Counted from the stretch's first letter, positions 45,159-54,430 are shown. The stretch is 64,000 nt of DNA from Actinomyces sp. B33 (GCF_028437565.1 NZ_JAMRYR010000004.1:62001-126000), one strand, 5' to 3'. Notes: a model not told the origin generated them from the letters alone. Program-made: numbers and translations.

Positions 45159-46715
45159 GTGCCCCCAATCTCCGCACGGATTGATCAGACACCGCCCGGC
45201 CTCGGCATCGACGAGGACGACCACCCCCGCGACCACTGCGGCGTATTCGGCGTGTGGGCCCCCGACGAGGACGTCTCCAGACTCACCTACTTCTCCCTCT
45301 ACGCCCTCCAGCACCGCGGCCAGCAATCCGCCGGCATCGCCACCTCCAACGGCGAGCAGATCCTCGTCTACAAGGACCAGGGCCTCGTCACCCACGTCTT
45401 CTCCGAGCAGACCCTCCAAGGGCTCACCGGCCACATCGCCCTCGGACACGTCCGATACGCCACCACCGGGGCCGACATCTGGCGCAACGCCCAACCCACC
45501 CTCGGCCCCACCCCCACCGGCACCCTCGCCCTGTGCCACAACGGCAACTTGACGAACACCGACGACCTGCGGGCCCTCGCCCGCGCGATCGCCGACGACG
45601 GCGAGGACGTCGAACGGGGCGCCACGACGGACACGTCGATCATCACCGCCCTCCTCGGCCTCGCCGACAGGATCCCCGGGCCCGCCCCCTACGTCGCCCC
45701 CGCCTGCGCCCTCCCCGACCCCATCGGCGAGGGCGCAGCCGCATCCGAGGCCGACCCCTCCCCCCTCGTCGCCGCCGCCCTCACCGTCCTGCCGCGCCTC
45801 AAAGGCGCGTTCTCCCTGTGCTTCATGGACGAGAACACCCTCTACGGCGCGCGAGACCCCCACGGATACCGCCCCCTCGTCCTCGGGCGCCTCCACTCCG
45901 GCTGGGTCCTCGCCTCCGAGACCGCCGCCCTCGACCTGTGCGGCGCCTCCTTCGTTCGCGAGATCGAACCGGGAGAACTCATCGCCATCGACGCCACCGG
46001 CGTCCACTCGCGCCGCTTCGCCGTCACCCGCGCCAACACCTGCGTCTTCGAATACGTCTACCTGGCCCGCCCCGACACCACCATCGGAGGGCGCCGCATC
46101 GTCGCCGCGCGCCAGCAGATGGGCGCGGCGCTGGCCGTCGAGAACCCCGTCGACGCGGACCTCGTCATCCCCACCCCCGAATCCGGGACCCCCGCCGCCA
46201 TCGGCTACGCCCAACAATCCGGCATCCCCTTCGCCCAGGGGCTCGTCAAGAACTCCTATGTCGGGAGGACCTTCATCCAACCGACCCAGTCCCTGCGTCA
46301 ACTCGGCATCCGCCTCAAGCTCAACCCCCTGCGCGAGGTCATCGAGGGCCGTCGCCTCGTCGTCATCGACGACTCCATCGTCCGCGGCAACACGCAGCGC
46401 GCGCTCGTCGCCATGCTCCGCGAGGCGGGCGCCGCCGAGGTCCACGTGAGGATCTCCTCGCCGCCCGTCGCCTGGCCGTGCTTCTTCGGCATCGACTTCC
46501 CCACGCGCGCCGAGCTCATCGCCTCGTCCATGAGCGTCGACCAGGTCCGCCGCTCGCTCGGCGCCGACTCCCTGGCCTACCTGTCGATGGAGGGCATGGT
46601 CCAGGCGACCGGCCAGGGCACCGGCCTGTGCCTGGGCTGCTTCACCGGCGACTACCCCGAGGACGTCCCCAAGGGCACGCCCATCCCGGGCACCCCGGGG
46701 GCGATCTCCTGCTGA
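45159..46715 (+). CDS. purF: amidophosphoribosyltransferase
   Basis: First committed step of purine synthesis: PRPP plus glutamine to phosphoribosylamine. The 518-aa protein carries a propeptide before the N-terminal nucleophile Cys27 (DHCGVFGVW), so it is self-processed as in the Bacillus-type enzyme; Cys in CLGCFTGDYP fits the iron-sulfur ligands of that type. The glutaminase part has ALQHRGQQSAGIA and CHNGNLTN; the PRPP loop is VVIDDSIVRGNT. Start GTG 45159 is preceded by GGAGG, immediately adjacent. purM follows after 85 nt. Confidence 0.95.
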   Translation: MPPISARIDQTPPGLGIDEDDHPRDHCGVFGVWAPDEDVSRLTYFSLYALQHRGQQSAGIATSNGEQILVYKDQGLVTHVFSEQTLQGLTGHIALGHVRYATTGADIWRNAQPTLGPTPTGTLALCHNGNLTNTDDLRALARAIADDGEDVERGATTDTSIITALLGLADRIPGPAPYVAPACALPDPIGEGAAASEADPSPLVAAALTVLPRLKGAFSLCFMDENTLYGARDPHGYRPLVLGRLHSGWVLASETAALDLCGASFVREIEPGELIAIDATGVHSRRFAVTRANTCVFEYVYLARPDTTIGGRRIVAARQQMGAALAVENPVDADLVIPTPESGTPAAIGYAQQSGIPFAQGLVKNSYVGRTFIQPTQSLRQLGIRLKLNPLREVIEGRRLVVIDDSIVRGNTQRALVAMLREAGAAEVHVRISSPPVAWPCFFGIDFPTRAELIASSMSVDQVRRSLGADSLAYLSMEGMVQATGQGTGLCLGCFTGDYPEDVPKGTPIPGTPGAISC

Positions 46716-46800
46716 CCGCCGCCCCGCCCGCGGGCCCCGGACTCCGCCGACCCGTCCCCCGCCCGACCGATCACGACCGCCGCCCGACACAGGAGACCCG

Positions 46801-47976
46801 ATGAGCGACATCACCCCCCTCGACTACGCCGCCGCCGGAGTCGACACCGCCGCCGGCGACCGCGCCGTCGACCTGATGAAAGCGGCCGTCTCGCGCACGC
46901 ACGACGCCACCGTCCTGGGCGCCACAGGGGGCTTCGCCGGCATGGTCGACGCCTCCGCGCTCCTGGGCATGGAGCGCCCCCTGCTCGCGACCTCGACCGA
47001 CGGGGTCGGCACGAAGATCGCCATCGCCCGCGCCATGGACATCCACGACACCATCGGCCAGGACCTCGTCGGCATGGTCGTCGACGACATCGTCGTCACC
47101 GGCGCCCGGCCCGTCCTCATGACCGACTACATCGCCTGCGGGCGCGTCGTCCCCGAGCGGATCGCCGCGATCGTCACCGGCATCGCCCGCGCATGCGAGG
47201 CGACGGGCACGCCCCTCGTCGGCGGTGAGACCGCCGAGCACCCCGGGGTCATGGACCCTGACGACTACGACATCGCGGGCGCGGCCACCGGCGTCGTCGA
47301 CGCCTCGAAGCTCCTGGGGCCCGAGCGCGTCGAGGACGGGGATGTCCTCGTCGCCATGGCCTCGTCCGGGCTGCACTCGAACGGCTACTCGCTGGTCCGC
47401 TCGGTGCTGGCCCGCACGGGGAGGAGCCTGGATTCCCATGTCGACCGGTTCGGCCGGACCCTGGGCGAGGAGCTCCTCGAGCCGACGCGCCTGTACACGC
47501 GCCTGTGCCTCGACCTCGTCGACCGGGTGGGGGTCGGCGGAGAGGGCTCCCCGGCCGTCGGCGTTCACGCGTTCTCGCACGTCACGGGCGGGGGCCTGGG
47601 AGCGAACCTGTCGCGGGTGCTGCCCGTCGGGGCGGTGGGCGACGTCGACCGGGGATCGTGGGAGGTCCCCGGCGTATTCGACTGGGTGCGCCTCGGCGGC
47701 TCGGTGTCGTGGGAGGCGATGGAGGACTCGCTCAACCTGGGGGTGGGCATGGTCGCGGTCGTCGGCTCGGACTCCGTGGATGAGGTCGTCGCCGCCTGCG
47801 CCCGCGCAGGGGTCGACGCCTGGGTCCTCGGCTCGGTGTCGATGGGGCCCCGGGGAGAGGTTGGGCGGCGGGGGCCGGCGGCGGACGCGCGCAGACCCGG
47901 TGAGCGCCTGATCCACGGGACGAAAGGGGTCACGGCGGGGGCGGTGCTCCTGCACGGGCGGTACCGGACGGCCTGA
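46801..47976 (+). CDS. purM: phosphoribosylformylglycinamidine cyclo-ligase
   Basis: AIR synthetase, fifth step of purine synthesis, ATP-dependent ring closure of FGAM. The 391-aa protein has DYAAAGVDTAAGDRAV at the N-terminus, STDGVGTKIAIA, VDDIVVTGARP and GLHSNGYSLVRSVL, and the glycine-rich HVTGGGLGANLSRVLP. It is about 40 residues longer than the enterobacterial enzyme owing to a C-terminal extension (from about 350). AGGAG precedes the ATG. Same operon as purF. Confidence 0.95.
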   Translation: MSDITPLDYAAAGVDTAAGDRAVDLMKAAVSRTHDATVLGATGGFAGMVDASALLGMERPLLATSTDGVGTKIAIARAMDIHDTIGQDLVGMVVDDIVVTGARPVLMTDYIACGRVVPERIAAIVTGIARACEATGTPLVGGETAEHPGVMDPDDYDIAGAATGVVDASKLLGPERVEDGDVLVAMASSGLHSNGYSLVRSVLARTGRSLDSHVDRFGRTLGEELLEPTRLYTRLCLDLVDRVGVGGEGSPAVGVHAFSHVTGGGLGANLSRVLPVGAVGDVDRGSWEVPGVFDWVRLGGSVSWEAMEDSLNLGVGMVAVVGSDSVDEVVAACARAGVDAWVLGSVSMGPRGEVGRRGPAADARRPGERLIHGTKGVTAGAVLLHGRYRTA

Positions 47977-47986
47977 CAGTCGAAGA

Positions 47987-48066
47987 ATGTGCACCGCCAT
48001 GCGTTTCGGCGCGTTCGGCGGGCGAATCGCGCTCAGAATCGCGTCGAAACGCATGCTCGTGCACAT
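47987..48066. repeat. 80-bp palindromic element between purM and DUF3073
   Basis: Two 22-nt arms (left ATGTGCAC, 3 nt, CATGCGTTTCG) are exact complements except for the three middle bases, and enclose 36 nt. It starts 11 nt after the purM stop and ends 13 nt before the stop of the convergent DUF3073 gene, so it may end transcription of both. The form also resembles a REP/MITE-type element. Confidence 0.75.
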
Positions 48067-48078
48067 GCGCGCCAGGGA

Positions 48079-48333
48079 TCAGCGGGCGGGGGCAGTCCAG
48101 TAGTCCTCTTCGGAGGGGTCGTCGTCCTCGTCGTCTCCGGCCAGGTCGGCGTACTTGGAGTAGAGGTCGTCGTCCTCGTCGTCCTGATCATCCGCGTCGT
48201 CGACATCCTCGGAGTAGCGGTCCTCCGAAGTCGTCAGCTCCCGTTGGAGAGCATCCAGGTCCGTGTTCGGACTGAAGTACTTCAGCTTGCGTGCGACTTT
48301 CGTCTGCTTAGCCTTTTGACGGCCGCGCCCCAT
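48079..48333 (-). CDS. DUF3073 protein
   Basis: Small acidic protein of 84 aa. The basic start (MGRGRQKAKQTKVARKLKY) followed by a long aspartate/glutamate-rich part (DVDDADDQDDEDDDLYSKYA) is the signature of DUF3073, found throughout actinobacteria and often beside purM, as here. Function unknown; the charge split suggests an RNA- or protein-binding role but this is speculation. Confidence 0.9.
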   Translation of the reverse strand: MGRGRQKAKQTKVARKLKYFSPNTDLDALQRELTTSEDRYSEDVDDADDQDDEDDDLYSKYADLAGDDEDDDPSEEDYWTAPAR

Positions 48334-48988
48334 GGGGTCGACCCCCTCCGCGTCGTTCGGGTCCGCTCAGAGGCGGTGCCCTGGGTGATCAGAATGTGTC
48401 GTGGGACCATCATAGCCTGAGCGCGGCGGAACTCCGCACGCAGGGCCCCTCATGTGCGCGGGGTCATGGACTCGGCCGCCCCGATCGTCGGAGTCCGACG
48501 GGCCCGGGATCGGACTGATCGGATCGATCGGTCCGATCGGGCGAACCGGCCGCACCGGTTCGGCGGTTTTCGACGTCAACCGGGCCCGAGCCAACCATGG
48601 CCGAGCCAACCGGGCCCGAACTAACCACCTAACCACGCGCGAGCGAACCGGGCCCGAGGAGCCGCATCCCCGTGCCCGCCGGGGTCCGTGCACCCGCACT
48701 GCCGGACACTTCACGCACACGACCGGCGGCCGCCCTCCCGGGTCCGGGGCAGCGCGGGTGAAAACCCTTTTGGTCAGTCCAAACGAGCCACGTGAAGCCC
48801 GGGTCCGAGCGAGCGCGGGTGAAAGCGGCAGGGCTTGAGCGCCGGGAGCGACGAGGGCCCCGGGTCCGGGGCAGCGCAGGTGAAAGGTCCGCGGGAGGGC
48901 CGCCCGCCTCGCGGATTCTCGTCGCGAGCCGTGCGGTCGGCGCCAGCAGCGCCCTCGACCCCGCCCGGACGGGCGACGGGATGGTCGT
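48334..48988. repeat. 655-bp non-coding region rich in short repeats
   Basis: No gene is recognised. From left: a run of GATCGG-type repeats (about 48505-48545); AACCGGGCCCGAR at 48578, 48608 and 48646 among GCCAACC motifs; then three copies of a 27-nt unit, CCCGGGTCC then GGGGCAGCGCGGGTGAAA, at 48737-48763, 48798-48824 and 48859-48885, exactly 61 bp apart with unrelated 34-nt spacers between. The rest shows nothing. Confidence 0.7.
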
Positions 48989-49294
48989 TCAGCGGCTCCG
49001 GCGCGCGACCCGGACGATGACCAGGCACACGAGGGCAGCGGCCCCGAGGGCGGCGATCCCGACCTTCTTCATCGCCTCAACGTCACCGGCCCGTGCCTCG
49101 TCGACGGTCCGGCCGATGCGCGCGCGGGTCTGGCGGGCCTTCGCGGAGACGTTGAGCTTCGCCTGCTCCATGACGTAGGCGGGCTGGGCGCGGGCGACGA
49201 GGGCGTCGATGGTCTGGCTCATCTGGGCGCGGGTGACGGCGAGCTCGGCCTGGATCTGCTCCTCGGTGCGCTCGGAGGGATGCTGCTCGGTCAT
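48989..49294 (-). CDS. DUF3618 domain protein
   Basis: Small protein of 101 aa with a hydrophilic helical part (EEQIQAELAVTRAQMSQTID, typical of DUF3618) and one C-terminal membrane helix (about 80-97) ending RVARRSR. Its ATG overlaps the stop of the holin-like gene upstream. The pair is a common actinobacterial arrangement of unknown, probably envelope-related, function. Confidence 0.87.
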   Translation of the reverse strand: MTEQHPSERTEEQIQAELAVTRAQMSQTIDALVARAQPAYVMEQAKLNVSAKARQTRARIGRTVDEARAGDVEAMKKVGIAALGAAALVCLVIVRVARRSR

Positions 49295-49755
49295 TTGCCC
49301 AGTCCTTTCTTCACGGCGTCGATGCCCTTCTCGATCCCGGCCTTGGGGTCGGGCTTGTCGTCGCGGCTCTTCTTGACGAGCGAGACGCCGACGCCGGCGA
49401 GGACGGCGACGATCAGCAAGAGGATCCCGGCGACGATGAGGGAGGCCGCCCACGCCGGCAGGACGATGGCGAGGGCCACCTCGATCGTGTGGAGCACCCA
49501 GCCGAGGAGGTAGAGGGAGAGCACCGCGGCCCCGGCGAGGAGCGCGCCGCCGGTCCCCGCCTTCTTGACGAGGGCCTTGGCCTTGACCTTGGTCAGCTCG
49601 ATCTCACCATTGATCAGGGTCGAGACCTGCGACGACAGGGCGGCGAAGAGCTCGCCGACGGTCGCCGGGCGCGACAGGGCCCGCGTATACGTCCGGATAG
49701 GGGTGTCGTCGCCGGCCGGGTGGTCGGGTGCGACGGGCTCGATCGGTGTCGTCAT
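49291..49755 (-). CDS. phage holin-like (DUF1469) membrane protein
   Basis: Protein of 154 aa with a cytoplasmic start, an amphipathic segment (LSSQVSTLINGEIELTKVKA) and two membrane helices (about 72-92 and 100-125), then a lysine-rich tail. It belongs to the Phage_holin_3_6 family, whose chromosomal members are not phage genes and are often paired with DUF3618 proteins as here. Confidence 0.87.
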   Translation of the reverse strand: MTTPIEPVAPDHPAGDDTPIRTYTRALSRPATVGELFAALSSQVSTLINGEIELTKVKAKALVKKAGTGGALLAGAAVLSLYLLGWVLHTIEVALAIVLPAWAASLIVAGILLLIVAVLAGVGVSLVKKSRDDKPDPKAGIEKGIDAVKKGLGK

Positions 49756-49908
49756 CGGGCACTCGCTTCCTCATTGACGTGCGCTGACTGCGCGTGGTTG
49801 CCCCCCAGTGTCCCACGGACCGCCTGCGTGTGACAGTGGGAATGGCGGCGGAGCCGGCCGCGTCGCGGTCGCGGCCGGTCCCGGGCCGCCGGCGGGGCGT
49901 GCGCCGTG

Positions 49909-51141
49909 TCAGTCCTCGGGGACGACGGGGCCGGGCAGGTCGGAGAGGATCCTGCGGGCCCGGTCGATGACCTCGTCGACCTGGGCGGCCGGCGCCCGGT
50001 AGGAGTGGTGCTCGCGGGTGAGCTCGTCGCGCAGGGGGTCCGCATCGTCGGCGGGGGACTCGTCCGACGAGCACCGGGGCTCCGGGGGCGTCGGCGGGGT
50101 GGTGTCCGGGGCCGCTCCGACGCCGAGGGCCGGGGCGCCCGTGAAATCGGCGGGGGACTCGTGATCGGAGTCCGGCGCATTGGGCCCGGCTCCGGGTCCC
50201 GTCGGCGAGGGGGCCTCGGCGCCGGGCCCGGAAGCCGTCGTCGCGCGGGGGGCGATCTCGTCCGCAGCAGCGGGTGCGGCCTCCTCGGCCAGAGCCTCGT
50301 CGTCGAGGGGGGCTCGGGCCTGGGGGGGAGCGGCGACGGGCGGCGGGCCGACGAGGGTGACGGGGTCGTCGGGGTGCTCGACGAGCCAGGCGTCGACGTC
50401 CTCGGGGACGACGGGGGAGGCGTCGAAGCCGACGCGCCCGTCGGTCAGGACGACGACCCGGTCCGCCCGGGCGCTCTCGCCGGTCGTCCGCACGGCGACG
50501 ACGACGGCGGATCCGGCGCCGGCGACCCGGTGGAGGGCGTCGAACAGGTCGGCGGATTCTGCCCGCGGGAGGGGGGAGGGCAGGTCGACGAGGACGAGGC
50601 CGGGGCCTGCGGCGATCCCCCGAGCGATCTGGGCGCGCAGGAGCGCCGATGCGGGTAGCGAGGCGGGGAGGGCGTCGAGGGAAGAGTCGAGGCCGGTCAG
50701 ATCGACGGCCTCGCGCAGGGCCTCCCAGGCGACGCGGGCCCCGGTCGCGGCGAAGGGGGCGATGAGGCTCTGCCGGATCGTCAGGGCCGGGTCGAGGACG
50801 GCGCCCGGGTGGACGAGGACGGCGGGGGCCTGGTGGGCGCGGGAGGCGAGGGGGCCGTGGGGGCGGGCGGCGCGGACGAGTCCGGCGTCGGGCGCGGTCA
50901 GGCCGGCGAGGGCGAGGAGGAGGAGGCGCGTGCGGCGGCCGGACGGGTCGATGACGGCGGTGACGCTCCCGGAGCGGAACCCCAGGTCGATGCCGTCGAT
51001 GAGGCGGGCGCCGGTGACGGGGTCGGCGCAGACGAGGCCGCGGGCGCGGACGTGGACGCGACCTCCCGGGCCGGGGGCGCTGTGGGCGGTGCGGGTGCGC
51101 CACCAGGGTTTGCGGGCTGCTGCGGCATTCCGACTCGTCAT
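49909..51141 (-). CDS. ABC ATPase-like protein lacking catalytic motifs
   Basis: A 410-aa protein whose first about 260 residues follow the ABC ATPase fold but without its chemistry. The Walker A position reads DPSGRRTRL instead of GxxGxGKST, the signature LSGGQ is replaced by LPASALLRAQIARGIA, and Walker B ends VLVDLPSPL with no catalytic glutamate. Flanking ABC landmarks remain (VRARGLVCADPVTGARLI, LTIRQSLIAPFA, RADRVVVLTDGRVGF). The last about 150 residues are a P/A/D/E-rich linker with a short helical end (VDEVIDRARRILSDLPGP). It is probably a structural or regulatory protein; no permease is nearby. Confidence 0.78.
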   Translation of the reverse strand: MTSRNAAAARKPWWRTRTAHSAPGPGGRVHVRARGLVCADPVTGARLIDGIDLGFRSGSVTAVIDPSGRRTRLLLLALAGLTAPDAGLVRAARPHGPLASRAHQAPAVLVHPGAVLDPALTIRQSLIAPFAATGARVAWEALREAVDLTGLDSSLDALPASLPASALLRAQIARGIAAGPGLVLVDLPSPLPRAESADLFDALHRVAGAGSAVVVAVRTTGESARADRVVVLTDGRVGFDASPVVPEDVDAWLVEHPDDPVTLVGPPPVAAPPQARAPLDDEALAEEAAPAAADEIAPRATTASGPGAEAPSPTGPGAGPNAPDSDHESPADFTGAPALGVGAAPDTTPPTPPEPRCSSDESPADDADPLRDELTREHHSYRAPAAQVDEVIDRARRILSDLPGPVVPED

Positions 51142-51313
51142 GCCCTCATTGTTCCAGGATCCGCCGGTCGTCGGCGGACTCTCCCCGGGGAGGCGGGAGG
51201 AAGAAGGAAGGGGCGAGCGCGGGGGCCGGTCGCCAGCCGAGGGGAGGCGGATGCGGACGGGCGCCCCGGGGGCGCCGGCTTTGAGGCGAGGAGGAGCGTC
51301 GCGCAAAAGCGAA

Positions 51314-51339
51314 AACCCGAAGCCGTGAGGCTTCGGGTT
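51314..51339 (-). terminator. terminator of the tRNA operon
   Basis: Perfect 11-bp stem (AACCCGAAGCC) with a 4-nt loop, followed on the minus strand by TTCGCTTTT. It lies 5 nt after the tRNA-Phe 3' end. Confidence 0.92.
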
Positions 51340-51344
51340 GATGC

Positions 51345-51420
51345 TGGTGGCTCCGACCGGCGTCGATCCGGTGACCTTTCGATTTTCAGTCGAACGCTCT
51401 ACCAACTGAGCTACAGAGCC
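51345..51420 (-). tRNA. tRNA-Phe(GAA)
   Basis: Acceptor GGCTCTG/CGGAGCC, D arm AGCTCAGTTGGTAGAGC, anticodon loop CTGAAAA giving GAA, T arm GGATCGACGCC. The 3' CCA is encoded. Last gene of a three-tRNA transcript. Confidence 0.96.
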
Positions 51421-51446
51421 TTGACCGGACCTACCGGTCTGGTCGG

Positions 51447-51520
51447 CGACCCCGACGGGACTTGAACCCGCGACCTCCGCCGTGACAGGGCGGCGCGCTA
51501 ACCAACTGCGCTACGGGGCC
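51447..51520 (-). tRNA. tRNA-Asp(GTC)
   Basis: Acceptor GGCCCCG/CGGGGTC with discriminator G, anticodon loop CTGTCAC giving GTC, T arm GGGTTCAAGTCCC. CCA is not encoded. Confidence 0.96.
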
Positions 51521-51581
51521 TTGCAACAGGCGCAAGACCTATTGAATTATCTCCACCGCGACTCGACCGAACCGCCGGGGG

Positions 51582-51654
<73 letters not shown>

Positions 51655-51692
51655 CTGCTGGCCTCCGGACTCGCGTCCGAGGAACGAAGAGA

Positions 51693-51722
51693 ATCATATG
51701 CAGAACGCTTCGGACAATGCAA
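51693..51722 (-). promoter_or_regulatory. promoter of the Glu-Asp-Phe tRNA operon
   Basis: On the minus strand TTGCAT, an 18-nt spacer and TATGAT, ending 38 nt before the tRNA-Glu 5' end. The region is visibly richer in A/T than its surroundings. Confidence 0.78.
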
Positions 51723-51934
51723 AACACGTCCCTGTGACCCGCGACACCGGGTGGCGAGGCGGGGCGGAAACGTTCGAATCCCGACGAAGAGCCTCCCCGT
51801 CGCAGCGGTACCGCGCCAGCGGCCCACTCCTCCAGTCCCGCCGTGCCGACGACCGCCTCATCGTCATCTCTCCCGGACGTACCCCGCCGCACGCGCACCT
51901 CGCCGGCCCCGCCCGACGCCCCTACCCTTAAGGC

Positions 51935-53674
51935 ATGCAGATCATCGCAGCCGCACTCGATCGAGCCGAGGACGCCCCGCAGTCCGGCGCCGCCGAGGAG
52001 ACCGTGGCCAACGCCCTCGACATCATGTCGCTCCTCCTGGGCTGCGCCATCGGCGTCGTCATCGGCTTCGTCGGCGCGGCGATCCTCTCGGGCGTCTTCA
52101 CCCGGGTCCTGCGCCGATCGCCCGCCGGCTCCGCCCTCGTCAAACGCATCCGCACCCCCCTGTACTGGACGTGCATGACGTGGGGCGCGTGGATCGGCCT
52201 GCAGATCACCCTCCAGGACACCGACCTGTCGACGTGGAGCAACGGCGCCCTCGTCGCCATCACCTCCCACGGGCTCCTCGTCCTGGCCATCGCCGGCATG
52301 ACATGGATCGCCTACGCCGCCGCCTGGGTGTTCGAGGACGCCGCCAGGGCCCGCCTGGCCATCGACCAGGGTCGCGCGCGCCGCTTCGAAACGCAGGCGC
52401 AGGTCCTGCGCCGACTCGTCCAGGTCATCGTCGTCATCATCGGCCTGTGCGTCATCCTCGGGACCTTCGAGGCCGCCCGGCAGGCGATGACGACCGTCCT
52501 GGCCTCCGCGGGCCTCCTCTCCGTCGTCGCCGGCCTCGCCGCCCAGCAGACCCTCGGTAACGTCTTCGCCGGGGTCCAGCTCGCCTTCACCGACGCCATC
52601 CGCGTCGGCGACGTTGTCGTCGTCAACGACAAGGGGGAATCCGGCGCCATCGAGGAGATCACCCTGAGCTACGTCGTCGTGCGCCTTTGGGACGAGCGGC
52701 GCCTCATCGTCCCCTCGACGCACTTCACCCAGACCCCCTTCGAGAACTGGACGCGGCGCGCCTCCGCTCAGCTGGGCACCGTCCTCATCCACCTCGACTG
52801 GACCGCCCCGATGACCCTCGTGCGCGACAGGGTCGAGCAGATCCTCGCCGCCACCGACCTGTGGGACGGGCGCACCTGGGCCGTGCAGGTCACCGACTCC
52901 GACGCGTCGACGATCACCGTGCGGATCCTCGTCTCGGCGAGGAACTCCGGCGACCTGTGGGACCTGCGGTGCCACATCCGCGAGCAGCTCGTCTCCTGGG
53001 TCGTCTCCGACGAGCCGTGGGCGCGCCCCGCCGTGCGCATTCAACCCCAGGAGACCGTCTCCGTCCCCCACGACGCCTCGCGCGAACGCATGGCCGTCCT
53101 CGCCGCCGAGCTCAGCGCCATCGCCGCCGACCCGTCCGCCCCGGGCGACGAGCAGGACCGCGAGACCGCCGTGGCCCGAGCCGACGCCGCGGCCGCCCAG
53201 GCCGACGAGAACCCCTCCGACGCGGCCCACGCCGCCCGTCTCCTCGCCGCTCGGCGCAAGGCCAAGCGCGCGCGCCGACGGACGATGGAGGACCGCCGCC
53301 GCGCCCTCGCCCACGCCTCCGACGAGCCCACCGGCACCCCCGCCGATGCCCAGACGCAGCTCATGTCCGAGACCGCCCTGGCCGCCGCCCTGCGCGACGG
53401 CCCGCCCGTCCTCCTCAACCCGCCCGCCGACGTGCCGACCGGCGACCTGCCGGTGCTCCAGGCTCCCCGCCAGTCCTCCGACGAGGCGGCGGAGCGAACG
53501 GTGACGACGACATCGGGCCGCGGCGAGAGGATCTTCTCCGGCTCCCCTGACGCCGACGAGCGCTCCGAGATCTACGCCGGGCCCGGCGACGAGGCCCTCG
53601 CCGAGCGCGAGGAGATCGCGCGTCGTCGCAACGGCGAGACCGCCGATACGACCGACCGGACGAACGAGGGCTGA
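51935..53674 (+). CDS. MscS family mechanosensitive channel
   Basis: Releases solutes on osmotic downshock. The 579-aa protein has four predicted helices; the pore helix and the MscS signature are at about 195-235 (VLASAGLLSVVAGLAAQQTL, GNVFAGVQLAF), then the beta domain (DAIRVGDVVVVNDKGESGAI, RLIVPSTHF). After the usual cytoplasmic domain (to about 370) comes a 200-residue hydrophilic A/D/E/R-rich tail not found in E. coli MscS. The ATG has TACCCT 6 nt upstream and no ribosome site, so it is probably leaderless. Confidence 0.93.
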   Translation: MQIIAAALDRAEDAPQSGAAEETVANALDIMSLLLGCAIGVVIGFVGAAILSGVFTRVLRRSPAGSALVKRIRTPLYWTCMTWGAWIGLQITLQDTDLSTWSNGALVAITSHGLLVLAIAGMTWIAYAAAWVFEDAARARLAIDQGRARRFETQAQVLRRLVQVIVVIIGLCVILGTFEAARQAMTTVLASAGLLSVVAGLAAQQTLGNVFAGVQLAFTDAIRVGDVVVVNDKGESGAIEEITLSYVVVRLWDERRLIVPSTHFTQTPFENWTRRASAQLGTVLIHLDWTAPMTLVRDRVEQILAATDLWDGRTWAVQVTDSDASTITVRILVSARNSGDLWDLRCHIREQLVSWVVSDEPWARPAVRIQPQETVSVPHDASRERMAVLAAELSAIAADPSAPGDEQDRETAVARADAAAAQADENPSDAAHAARLLAARRKAKRARRRTMEDRRRALAHASDEPTGTPADAQTQLMSETALAAALRDGPPVLLNPPADVPTGDLPVLQAPRQSSDEAAERTVTTTSGRGERIFSGSPDADERSEIYAGPGDEALAEREEIARRRNGETADTTDRTNEG

Positions 53675-54010
53675 CGGGGAGCGCCCGACCGGGCGCGCCC
53701 CTCGCCGACGCCGTGAGCGGGGCCGCAGGGGCAGGGCCCCGACAGGCCGGGGGAATCTGACGACCGCGGGCACCGGGAGGAGCGCGGGGGAGCGCTTGGC
53801 CGGGAATGCGGCGAGGCCGCCGGCCCGGACCCCGATCGGACGCCCAGGCGCCGGGGCCGAGGGGGTCCCGCCGCCGATGTCTGGGAATCCGACGCCTCGG
53901 AAACGTTCCGGAAGGGGGAGTGCGACCAGGAGACTCCCGGACGGCACGCTGCTCCCGAATCGGGAGGGACCCGGATGGCGCGCGGGCGTCCCGGGGAGGA
54001 CAATGGTCCC
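53675..54010. other. gap before msrB
   Basis: I see no gene or notable repeat in these 336 bases apart from GC-rich low-complexity DNA. GACAAT at 53999-54004, 6 nt before the msrB ATG, is a possible -10. Confidence 0.5.
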
Positions 54011-54430
54011 ATGACGGACTTCCCCAGCCTCGACGCATTCGCCTCCCGCACCGACGACGAATGGCGCCGCATCCTCACCCCCATGCAATACCACGTCCTG
54101 CGCGAAGCGGGCACCGAGCGGCCCTTCACCGGAGAACTCCTCGACGAGGACCGCCCCGGCTCCTACCACTGCGCGGCCTGCGACGCCGAGCTCTTCGACG
54201 GGTCGACGAAATTCGAGTCCGGGTGCGGCTGGCCGAGCTTCTACCGCGCCGCCGACGGCGCCACCACCGACCTCGTCGACCGCTCCCACGGGATGGTCCG
54301 CACCGAGGTTCGCTGCACCCGCTGCGGCTCTCACCTCGGCCACGTCTTCCCCGACGCCCCCGACCAGCCGACCGGCCTGCGCTACTGCATGAACTCGGCG
54401 GCCCTGACCTTCACCCCCGCCGAGGGCTGA
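54011..54430 (+). CDS. msrB: peptide-methionine (R)-S-oxide reductase
   Basis: Repairs methionine-R-sulfoxide in proteins. The 139-aa enzyme has the zinc-binding pairs CAACDAELF and [14 protein letters not shown], the substrate pocket SGCGWPSFY and the catalytic cysteine in RYCMNSAAL. The ATG at 54011 is taken over an upstream in-frame start because the conserved part begins there; no ribosome site is seen. Confidence 0.95.
   Translation: MTDFPSLDAFASRTDDEWRRILTPMQYHVLREAGTERPFTGELLDEDRPGSYHCAACDAELFDGSTKFESGCGWPSFYRAADGATTDLVDRSHGMVRTEVRCTRCGSHLGHVFPDAPDQPTGLRYCMNSAALTFTPAEG

Noticed and set aside
48737-48885. CRISPR array call
   Set aside because: Only three repeats, not palindromic, no cas genes and no other copy in the window. 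Kept as a repeat and as a finding instead.
49291-49755. Prophage, suggested by a holin-like protein
   Set aside because: Chromosomal DUF1469/DUF3618 pairs are common in actinobacteria, and no other phage gene is near.
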